A stretch of DNA of 64,000 bases from NCBI RefSeq assembly GCF_033439725.1, contig NW_026944383.1:2976001-3040000 (forward strand). The letters run 5' to 3'. The notes below the pieces were generated by a model, which worked only from the letters and a program-made list of their open reading frames with translations, was not told where the DNA came from and made no database searches. The translations under genes were made by a program, and so were the position numbers. The DNA comes from Neurospora tetraspora. Lineage: Eukaryota > Ascomycota > Sordariomycetes > Sordariales > Sordariaceae. Positions 55,150 through 64,000 of the stretch are shown here, piece after piece; within the stretch, counting starts at the first letter, position 1, and each line of letters starts with the position of its first letter.

Positions 55150-56287
55150 TTTGACATGCAGTGTCTGGAAAGCAAGAATTGGAGGAAGGAGGGGACGGGA
55201 AGATCGGACGAGGTTCAGGTACGCCCGTGTTTTAGGCTGTAGTCAGTGCAGTCAGTGCAGTGCATAGAGGTCCCCGTACCTTTTTCAATCGCGGGTTCCG
55301 TTGGGGAGCGTGGGGAGCTTGGTTCGGGTGGCCCGGTGGGTCTTACGTCATGCAGCGATCTCCAGGCGTGATTGAAACCCCAAGTTCCAATCCCGTCAAT
55401 CGGGTCTTTTTCCGCCGACGAGAGAAACGGGTTTGTCACGTTTGTCAGCTTCACCAGCTCCGCAACCGTTACTATTTGAAATCCGCGTCTTGACACCTTG
55501 TGTAAATACAGGGGATTTTCTGGGTATGGTTACCATCTTGGGCTGCCAACAAAAGGATGCGGAGATATCGGTGCAGTTCGGGGACTGGACTACCTTAACA
55601 TGCTAATGTCCTAGTCTCTAGTGAAGTCCTGATTCTTGTTTTGACGCTTGCTCCTAGCATCTTGGCTCACTCATCATCTGCTGAGGCCGAAGGGAGTAAG
55701 TAGTCAAGGAATATGACAAATAACTTTTGAAGTTGTCCATCACGTAGAGCATCCGTAGCAGCGTATTAATTCTTTTGTTTGACCAGATCATGTTGTTAGT
55801 CTCTCCAACTTGTACACAGAACAACTGCTAGGATAATATGTGATGTCCAGGCTCGCTTTAGCTCCTCGTTTCCTGCCTCTCCCATTCTTGCTCCTCCTCA
55901 GCCCTTGATTGTCTTGATTCTGCTTCTTCTGCTCAATTCAGATGGCGACGGAAAACGGTAGGAAGAAAAAAGAACGCAAAAGTCTAGACGAAAGAGCAAA
56001 GAGAGGGAGAACAGGAACGATGAGTATGCAAGAAAGTAGACGCCATTAGCCCGTAGTATTCCATTTTACAATCGCTCCCTCATAAAGCATGCTCCTGTCA
56101 GCAGCTTCTTCCTATCGTCCATTACATGGGGATTATTCGATCATCATCACGGTTTCCTCTCCAACTTGATGCTCCCTTCGCTTTAAATGACTGAGCCCGC
56201 TTCTGCGTCAGTTTTCAACAAGACATTGCATCGTGTCGCATATAGCAATCATCATCATCACCACACCCCTTTCATATTCCACCTTCA
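55150..56287. other. Intergenic
   Basis: Promoter of mcr1 and 3' flank of the SH3 gene. No gene recognised. Confidence 0.5.
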
Positions 56288-58021
56288 TCACCTGTCCGCT
56301 TCCGCTTCCGCTTCCCCTGTCTTTTGGGCCTTGGTATCCGTCTCAACCTCTGGCTCAGCCTCTTCGCTGATACTCTGGTTTTCCATTGCACCTTCTTTCG
56401 ATGTCTTTTCCAGTCTTGCGCCAGGCAGAGTCTCCAATGTCCCCTGCTCACCACTCTTCCTCTCGTTTCTGCCGACAGTGTCCTGACTGCCGCGGCGCAT
56501 CAAACCGGCATCATGAAATAGATTCGTGGGCGTGTTCGCTTGACTGCCGCCCCGTTGTCCATGATAGTGGACGACCTGCGGTGGGGCTTGGCCAGCCTGT
56601 GTTCCCAAAAGGTGCTGCGGATAGGGATCGAGGTCCTTGCTTGACGTTGAGAAGGTTGATAGGACCGGCTGATGGTACTTGTAATCAGACCCAGAGTGGC
56701 TGTGCCCGTACCCATTCGTATTGGAGCTTGAGCTTGGTGTCGAGCTGGTGTTGTTGCCATTCATACCAGATCCGCCACCACTGTTGGAGCTTTGGCTTTG
56801 TGTGGGAGTGTGGCCAAATGATGCGCCAGAGGCAGTAGCTGTATGTTCCGCCTGAGTTGGTGTTCCCGCTTCCACCGGGCTAACAGGGCTTTCGGCAAGC
56901 TGGCCGGTGAGACTATTCATACCTCCTTCAATATCGCGTAGCAGCCGCACGTATTCCTCCGGCACAAGACCGCTCTCTTGCGTCTTGGGGTCCTCCGCAA
57001 CCAGCCAGCCTTGTCCGTGTCGGTACGACACCCAGATGATCTGACCCTCCACCAGAGGCAACTCGTTCTCGTCTTCCCGCTGGAAGTCGTACAGCGCCAC
57101 GGCCTTACCGTGCATCTCCTCATCGGGAGAGGTGATTGTAAACTGGTAGTCGCGCGAATAACGCGATTCGTCCGTCTCGTGATAGCCGCCAGGGCTGGAG
57201 TCGTCCAAGTCGGATGGGTAATCGTCTTCGTACTGGCGTGGCTGCTGGTCGGCAACCTGATATGCGCTGTGACGCGCCTGGTCGGCCGGATACGTCACGT
57301 ACTCGCCGCCCGGCCCGTTGGCCTCGCCTCCCTGGTTCACGTAGTAGCGCTCGCTGCCATCACCACTGGTGCCAACGTAGTAACCCCGTTCCCGGTCGTA
57401 GTTGCTCGGGTTCATGACCGAACCACCACCGCCACTCCTTCCCGCACCATAGCCGCCGCCGCCACTGCCGCCAGCTGACTTGTGCTTCTTGTGTCTCGAA
57501 CTGACCACAGGGCTCTGAAGGTCTTCATCCTCGCTCCACGGAGGGCCATCAGCGAACTGCATTGGGGGAAGATCGTTCGCCCTTCCCCAGCCGTCGCTGC
57601 TCCATGAGTTATCCCAGCTATGACGATCCCAAGATGTCGGGGGGTCGGATAGGCGCCGTTGCTCGCTGGCTGGAGTAGTCATGCCCGAGGGTGGCCGAGA
57701 AGGTTCCGGTGGAGGACCATAGTGCATGGGATGGCCCACGGGGTAGGCAAAGTCTCGCACCAGCGTATAGGGCAGACTGGATGGGTAGATGGGGAACAGC
57801 TGGGAGGGCGGCCGGGAGCGGGAGGGAATCGAGCTCACAGTCGAGTACTGCGACAGGCGGTTCTTGGACGCGTGCGACATTGGCCGCGGTAGCGTGCTCC
57901 TGCGAGCGGGCGGCGAGGTTATGAGCGGAGGAAGCGGGGGATGAGCGGCTGAAGTCGAGGCCGAGGTGATGGCGGGCGGAGAGGTCGCTGGAGACGAGGC
58001 TGGCGACATGATCGCCGTCAT
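56288..58021 (-). CDS. SH3-domain protein, Nbp2/Skb5-like
   Basis: Single exon of 577 aa ending in TGA. I used the ATG at 58021 (MTAIMSPASSP). A second ATG lies four codons later, and the frame is open upstream to 58213 without ATG. A long Ser/Pro-rich N-terminus includes SLPYTLVRDFAYPVGHPMHY near residues 95-115. One SH3 domain lies at about 305-365: KAVALYDFQREDENELPLVE, then GQGWLVAEDPKTQESGLVPE and EYVRLL. It keeps the ALYDF, acidic RT-loop, GW and P-x-x-Y positions of a functional ligand groove. The SH3 most resembles those of Nbp2 (budding yeast) and Skb5 (fission yeast), adaptors of PAK-kinase and stress-MAPK signalling. The C-terminal part is low complexity, with Ser/Asn/Gly-rich then acidic sequence. 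Orthology is probable, not certain. Confidence 0.82.
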   Translation of the reverse strand: MTAIMSPASSPATSPPAITSASTSAAHPPLPPLITSPPARRSTLPRPMSHASKNRLSQYSTVSSIPSRSRPPSQLFPIYPSSLPYTLVRDFAYPVGHPMHYGPPPEPSRPPSGMTTPASEQRRLSDPPTSWDRHSWDNSWSSDGWGRANDLPPMQFADGPPWSEDEDLQSPVVSSRHKKHKSAGGSGGGGYGAGRSGGGGSVMNPSNYDRERGYYVGTSGDGSERYYVNQGGEANGPGGEYVTYPADQARHSAYQVADQQPRQYEDDYPSDLDDSSPGGYHETDESRYSRDYQFTITSPDEEMHGKAVALYDFQREDENELPLVEGQIIWVSYRHGQGWLVAEDPKTQESGLVPEEYVRLLRDIEGGMNSLTGQLAESPVSPVEAGTPTQAEHTATASGASFGHTPTQSQSSNSGGGSGMNGNNTSSTPSSSSNTNGYGHSHSGSDYKYHQPVLSTFSTSSKDLDPYPQHLLGTQAGQAPPQVVHYHGQRGGSQANTPTNLFHDAGLMRRGSQDTVGRNERKSGEQGTLETLPGARLEKTSKEGAMENQSISEEAEPEVETDTKAQKTGEAEAEADR

Positions 58022-60342
58022 GGCTCGAGGTAAAGGAAAAGATAGGGGGTAGCAGAGCCTATAGCCTAGCAGTGCCTGGCGTGCCTGGTATGCGCTGCCC
58101 GGACAATCAATTGTTGTTGTGGATCCTTTCCAGGGCGCCGGGCCGTCACCGCTTGAGCCTGAGCGTGGGAACCAGGGTGTGTTTTGACCAGGGTTCGAGT
58201 CTGGTTGGAGCACTAGGCAGCGAAGGGAAGGGCTGGCCGGACTGTCTTGGACGGGCGGGAATGCTTTGCTTTAGTTGTGCTGTCGAGGCGGGGGATGGGT
58301 GTGGTTTTTGAGGTCCGTCTGTCGTAGAGCTAGGGAGACGGTAGACTTGTAGCGTCCGATTATGTAGAGGTATGCAGCTGTGTGGACTACGGGCGTCAAT
58401 TTGCAGATGTGTGATGCTTGCAAAGCGGCCACAGGTACCAACGGCGAGTTTAGAGCAAGTTCGCTTGTTCGTCGTCTGAAGTCTCGGAAATGCAAGGGCT
58501 CTGGACTTGGGGTGTTTCGGTGTTGGGTCGGATTCGCTGAGGGATCCCGTGTGAAGGGCGCAGGGCAGAAAAAGAGGTGGAGGTGTGCGAAGGGGCACAC
58601 TAGGGCAGCTAGGTGGGCAATTATCTAGTTAAAGAGTTTGTATAGACATGGAAAGCCCTTGTTTGGTCAGCAAGATGAACGATTGCGAGCTGTCGATTTA
58701 GACAGGTGTGATGGAGGAGAGGGGGGAAAACGAAGAGAAGAGGAGAAGAAAAAGAAGCAGAATCTTGGGCAGGAGTAGATTGGGGGGGGAGCGCCGCATC
58801 AAGTTACTACGACGGGATAGTACAACTTCAGCAAAGTTAAGCGCGCTGCCGCAGGAGTACTCCAGGTCCAGGCCCTGCTCCTCTCATTGGCAAATAGCAA
58901 CCGCTGGCCAGTCAGTCGAACCTCTGAGGACTCGGTCGCCTTCGACCAACATGACCTCTTTGCTGCGCGAGCTGCGCTATCCCGTACCTAGAGACAACGG
59001 GATGGCAAATTATTTGGAGGTGGGAAACGAAACGGGGTTACGGGGGGCCAAAAGTCCACCTCCGGCTCAGAGGGCACCTCTCGTTGACAATTCGATGGGC
59101 AACCTGCAGAACACAGTTTTTCCTGTGCGTCAACCATCGGAGCTCAACACTTCAATCTGACTTGCAGCCAAAATACTCACTAACACATACTCTGAAACAG
59201 GACGTTTAAGATTCAAAGGGCATGCAATATACCACGCGGGTAAAAGCGTCCATTGCAAATGTATATCATCATACGTGTGCCTCTATTGTTGGTTATCATA
59301 TTTCAACCAAGAAAAACTTCACGCGAAACTCTTCAGAACCTCCCGTCCCAGCAGGGATGTCTATCATGTCTGTGTCCACCATTGGATGTTCTCGATGCCT
59401 TCTATGTGAGTGATTGGCTCCGTGAGTGCGTCCCGAACAGCAACGTGGTACCCATGGAATTTCTCAAGGCATTAAGGTAAGGTAGCTATGAGTTGCGTTA
59501 TTCTCCATGTGGGACTTTGACGAGGAGAACTTGTGATAAATGTTGAATTCCATGTCCGTGTGAATGACATGCGCTGACGAGCGGGCAGCTGGAGCTCAGA
59601 ATTAATCGAAACCCATGACCGAGGCTCGAGGGTCCTGTAAAAGCGTTCCTAGGGATCGTCTGTGATTCTGCAGTGCACATCTGCGGACCGCTGCAGACTC
59701 TCGAGGTGGGGAAGCTGACGAGAACGGAAAGAGGGCAAAGGGCTGCAGGACGCACGAGCCACCCACCATTTCACTCTGAAACACTGAAACAGTTCTAATT
59801 TTGGAAAGCGGTCAGATTGGGCACTATCCGCGTATGACCACCACTTGTCCCTCGCAGTCGGTAACCAAACAGATTTGTTCCTAATTCCACATCCCACTTT
59901 CACCGTCCAAAACCTCCGAACCAGCAACAACTGGCGAACCGGTCTGGACTTCAACCACATCCATTTTATCAAGTCATACACGTGTGGTAGCAGGCTACCT
60001 CGACTAATTTAATCGTCATCTGTTTGCGCTTTGCGCCCTGCCGAAGCTTGAAAGGTAATTGATGCGCTCTTTTCCCCCTCTTCCCCCTCAATTCTCTTTT
60101 CTTTATGATGATCTCTTTATTGGAGCTGTCTGTAGCCTGCTATGTCTGGCGTTTGATGACAAAATTTTACATACGCTTTTTTATCTGATATGTACCGAGG
60201 ACAACCTACACTTTTGCACTTGCCATGTCTGTATCGCAGAAGGGAATGGATAACTAACACTGGTATCCTGCGCTTTCTAGGTCTCTCCAGTCAAGCATGC
60301 CACATCTGCCACAATAATAGGTCATCTCTGTAGCTGCCGGTT
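58022..60342. other. Divergent intergenic region, SH3 gene / ssu72
   Basis: 2.3 kb between divergent genes. A 150-codon plus-strand frame at 58708-59160 has no family resemblance and a composition unlike the coding genes here, so I do not call it. It probably lies within the 5' leader or promoter of the SH3 gene. Confidence 0.5.
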
Positions 60343-61204
60343 ATGTCTGCTGTAGACACCGCAAGTGGTGCTGCGAGCTCCTCGAAGCCGGACCAAAATG
60401 GGCAGAACGGTCAAAACGGTGGGCGTGAAGATCCTGGCGGCTTCAAGCTAAAGTTTTGCACCGTCTGCGCCAGTAACCAGAATCGGTGAGCAATATTACG
60501 CATCGCATCGCAACGCAACTGGATGACCCCGTCTAACCCTCACCAGCTCCATGGAAGGCCACTTGCGACTCTCTCTTGCAAATTACCCCGTGATTTCGTT
60601 TGGTACAGGTTCTCTTGTCCGACTGCCCGGGCCGTCTATTACACAGCCCAATGTCTACAAGTTCAACGAAACATCATACGATAGTATATATCGGGAGCTG
60701 GAAGCCAAAGACCCTCGGTTATATCGCGCAAACGGACTGCTGAACATGCTTGGAAGAAACCGCCAAGTCAAGTGGGGCCCTGAACGATGGCAGGACTGGC
60801 AGATTGGAATGCCTAGAACCAAGCATAAGGAAGACAAGGGCGCCGATGGCATGGAGGGCGGCGTAGCTGATGTTGTCATCACCTGTGAGGAACGCTGTTG
60901 GGATGCCGTGATTGATGATCTCCTCGCCCGTGGCTCGCCACTTAACAGGCCTGTTCACGTCATCAACATCGATATCAAGGATAACCATGAAGAGGCATCC
61001 GTTGGAGGGCGAGCCATTGTCGATTTGGCAGACTCGCTCAACAAGATTGCTGCCGAGGAGCGGGAGAAGGTTGGCGCTTCTGCCTTTGACTCGGGAAGCG
61101 TAGGCGCCAGGTCAGGATTCGATGAGCGCGTACCGGACGTCCTGGCCGAGTGGCAGGAGAGGTGGCCGAATCTTCCTGCGACGTGGACTTTGGCTTGGTT
61201 CTAA
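60343..61204 (+). CDS. ssu72: RNA polymerase II CTD Ser5/Ser7 phosphatase Ssu72
   Basis: Two exons, 60343-60485 and 60547-61204, with a 61-nt GTGAGC...CCAG intron, give 266 aa ending in TAA. Ssu72 removes phosphate from Ser5 and Ser7 of the polymerase II C-terminal repeats, as part of the cleavage and polyadenylation machinery in the nucleus. The Cys-x5-Arg phosphatase loop is split by the intron right after its Arg: [12 protein letters not shown] (Cys42, Arg48) joins SMEGHLRL. Further family blocks are [39 protein letters not shown]-like [19 protein letters not shown] and [16 protein letters not shown]. The Asp of [15 protein letters not shown] provides the expected acid region, and the end is [10 protein letters not shown]. 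An N-terminal extension of about 33 residues with NGQ repeats is disordered. Confidence 0.96.
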
Positions 61205-64000
61205 GCATTGAATTGGCGTATTGTTTGGGCTCGTGCATGGTGCATCGTAAGGCGTTGGACGTTCTTTTTTTGCCTGGCGGGCGTAATTGCGGTTACGGAC
61301 AGGGATACATCTCTTGGGTTCATGATTGATGACCAGACAACGCAGATGAGCAAGACGTTTTAGCCGTCACAGCATAATGATGATTCGGACTCGTGGCGGT
61401 GTCCGGGATTTATGAGCTCTCCTGTCATGACTGGCTCCAACTTTGCTATTTTGTGAAGTTGCACCCCAGATATGTCGACCTCCATGGTTTGGCAGACCAT
61501 TTCCTCTTCTTCCAACCAAACCGCCATTCAAGTATTCCCTACCCATCTGCTTACTTCTATCACAAACTCAATAATGTTGCATGCATACTCGGAGATGGGA
61601 GCTCATCGGCCCACCAGACTACCCTGCATGGTACCCCAAAAGCATCTTGAGATGACGGTTTGCCGCACGGTTCATTACAAAGTACAAACAATCTGGATAC
61701 GAAGAAGGAAACCTAGAAGAACTTTGGAGACCTTGCTTGCCTTGGTATCTGGGGTACCGAACGGTTACCGGCGTCTAGAACATATCGGATCATGCACAAC
61801 CGGCCGTGCCCCAGCAGTGAGCAGGCCTACTTGTAACAATGCAACCAAACGCGAGGGTCCAAGATGGAAATTGGGCTGTGGTCATTGGACACACCTCGAA
61901 GAAAAAAAGGCCATTAAGGTTGCTGCTAATGCATGTTGTCACTGTCATGTTGGAGTGTTGGGCGGGAGTGCCCGAGGCCGAGGTGGCATTTGATGTGATG
62001 TCGATGTGCCTACTTATGTACATATATAGATGAAATCTCATGGTTGGCATTGATATCTTTAAGTATTGTATCTTATCTGGGCGGAAGATTGCCGCTCTTA
62101 ATGTGTACCTAGTCCCAGGTTGTTTCACACCGAGACAACTTGGTTGAGTAATGAACCACAGCAACGGCTTAGAGTTGATCACCGTTGGCTAACATGAGAT
62201 CTACCATACCAGAGATACGAAGGGGGCTCGAAGTTGGCGATCCCGTCAGAGATGAAGACACACTCCCTCCCCGGGTCCCGGGATGCCATGTGAGAAAGGG
62301 GGTCGTCGGGGTGTCTCGCTAGATGGTTTAAATTGCTCCCATGGGGAAAAGGTAACAACACCTGCCCGCTCGCCTACGAAGTGCCAGGCCGAGATTGATA
62401 TCAGGCCTTTGTTCCCACTTCCCACTTCCCACTTCCCACTTCCCACTTCCCACTGTAAATTCCCGGCATCGAGACGCGAAAATGAGGGGACCCGAGACCG
62501 ACGAAGAATGGATCTGGGTCCAGTTGCCTTTCCATTTAGGCCATGGTGGCTCGGTTTCTTTGTCCCGGTCCCGGTCCGTTCGGGAATCGCCTCTCATAGC
62601 TTCGTGTGTGGTTGTTGTGCTTGTTATCCAACAGTGCCCGGCTCCTTCTTTGTGCTTCGACATATATAATCTCAAACCTCAATGTATATAAAGAAGTGTA
62701 ATGACAGTCCGTGGTAATGTGGACAATGGTGGAGTGCCGACCCGTTCATCGTGGTCACTGCCGTCAGATACCAACGAGCCAACTCCCATCGTCCCCGTAA
62801 CAACATGACGCCCCGAGATGTAAAATATCACTCACTCTCGTTGGTGTTTGACTTCCAACTTGGCTCTGGAAATGACTCTCCGCGCTCTCCCACCTGACAT
62901 TAGTTGCAATTACGTAGAGGCATGGACTGGCACGTGTAGGAGGAGGAACTTCACTGTCAGCGGCCCAAGCACCTCTGTCGAAGCTAATTGCGCCAGCTTG
63001 TCTGGGAATCCGTACCTGCCGTAGCGCGCGACTAATAACTGGAGAGCTGGGAAACCTCACCCCTGACGGCTGCAGTAATGGGTCAAGGTTGGTTCTGATT
63101 GGCTGAACGGCCACCCCATTCCCATTGCGCTCAGAGCCCCCGGCGCTCACACTCAAACCATCCACTGTGCCTCCCACTGCTTCTCAGAGGACATCGTCCA
63201 CTTTTGGGGCCTTGAATGATCAGTGGATTCTTCATTTCCAACCCATTGCGCGCCCCGGAACACAGTGGAGGAGCCGTTCTCCCAAGATCCGTGGTCACCT
63301 GCGTCGTGAGGAACCGGCCAGCGAAAAGCGAAAAGGGAATGAGCACGGCGAGCGAGCAACAGTCCCGTCCTGTCTCTCGTTTCCATCTCCCGTCCTGCGA
63401 CTGCAACAATTCCGCCATTGAGGTTCCCGTCATCTTGGATCTGGACGCCATCTAGGTACCCTACCCGACGCTACGTCTCTTCGCCTAGGCGTCTTGCTGC
63501 TCTGATTCGAGTGGCACCAATAAGAAAAGCCAAGACGCCGTCCACTCGCTGTCCACACATTCGGTAGACCCCCCGCCAAGCCGAACGTTAACCTTGAGGG
63601 CTACCTCTAGCCTCTACTCAGTAAAACGTCTGAAGCGAAGGTCCCCCCCCAAAAGATCCCCACGATCTATCATCCAAAGAAAGGGCATCTGGAAGCACCG
63701 AACGAGTCAAGCCGTCGTCCAGTCCATCCATTCTGAGGCGAACCTCTCCCATCATTCCAACTCCCAGTCTGCTCTCGGCAACCGGAACAGCCACTCTTTG
63801 GCGACATCGCGCAGGGCATCGCATAAAGTGTAGTGTACCACCACCCCCTGTTCATGTTCCCGCTCCCTTTGTCCTCCTTCCCTTTCGCGCCTCCAAAAGG
63901 GGAATCCAAAAAGTTGACCAATATGCGTTTCATGCGCTCCCACAGTAACACATAGTCCTGCACGAGAAACACCCGCGAGACCCTTCTCCTGTCGAGGGCG
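61205..64000. other. Gene-free right end of the window
   Basis: 3' flank of ssu72, then 2.7 kb without a supported gene. It contains a 7-bp tandem repeat at 62412-62453. The last 800 bp are pyrimidine-rich on the plus strand and may be promoter sequence of a gene beyond the window. Confidence 0.5.
62412..62453 (+). repeat. Tandem repeat, six copies of TTCCCAC
   Basis: Six perfect head-to-tail 7-bp units in GC-balanced intergenic DNA. Confidence 0.9.

Noticed and set aside
58708-59160. 150-codon plus-strand frame upstream of the SH3 gene
   Set aside because: Arg/Glu-rich translation of a purine-rich leader, with no conserved motif. It probably lies in the SH3 gene's 5' region.
1-64000. CRISPR arrays, bacterial operons, 5S rRNA gene or telomere repeats
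   Set aside because: None seen. The window is spliced fungal nuclear DNA, and I found no match to the Neurospora-type dispersed 5S sequence or to TTAGGG arrays.

Overview
The window is nuclear DNA of a filamentous ascomycete, most likely a Sordariomycete close to Neurospora/Sordaria. The reasons are short introns (mostly 53-150 nt) with GTAAGT/GTACGT-type donors, CTAAC/CTGAC branch sites and AG acceptors. The protein families are also typical of filamentous fungi (Ssr4, Spc7, DUF3807, C6 zinc-cluster regulator), and there is one strongly A/T-shifted block that looks like a RIP-mutated transposon relic. Species is inferred, not proven. Exon coordinates were worked out by hand from splice signals, reading frame and family resemblance.

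Layout. 1-300: last exon of a GH15 glycosidase. 0.9-2.2 kb (-): an RBM42-like RNA-binding protein. 3.3-5.9 kb: an A/T-rich fossil LTR element. 7.9-9.9 kb (+): 6-phosphogluconate dehydrogenase. 11.0-13.2 kb (+): the SWI/SNF-RSC subunit Ssr4, followed in the same frame, after one TAG, by three Myb/SANT-like repeats. 16.0-17.0 kb (-): ribosomal protein uS17/S11. 17.7-22.3 kb (+): the kinetochore scaffold Spc7/KNL1. 26.4-30.3 kb (+): a long membrane-anchored proline-rich protein whose frame is broken only by two TAG codons. 30.3-33.6 kb: repeat-rich DNA with small duplicated two-exon reading frames. 33.6-35.3 kb (-): an Atg14-like autophagy protein. 36.3-37.2 kb (+): a conserved fungal protein of unknown function. 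38.8-40.7 kb (-): an MFS transporter. 42.8-45.4 kb (+): a glutamate carboxypeptidase-like M28 peptidase. 45.9-47.3 kb (-): a MARVEL-type membrane protein. 48.6-51.0 kb (-): a Zn2Cys6 transcription factor with a GC-AG intron. 51.2-51.5 kb: a MITE-like foldback element. 52.4-53.2 kb (-): a DUF3807 protein. 53.8-55.1 kb (-): mitochondrial NADH-cytochrome b5 reductase. 56.3-58.0 kb (-): an SH3 protein of the Nbp2/Skb5 kind. 60.3-61.2 kb (+): the CTD phosphatase Ssu72.

The genes are mostly unrelated housekeeping functions, each with its own promoter, and there is no sign of a metabolic gene cluster. The most unusual signal is that two separate genes (Ssr4 and the proline-rich membrane protein) continue in the same frame for 180 and 914 codons beyond TAG codons. 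All three TAGs sit where CAG (Gln) would fit. Fifteen other genes in the window end in TGA (8), TAA (6) and TAG (1). Nonsense mutation, programmed read-through and unrecognised splicing all remain possible.
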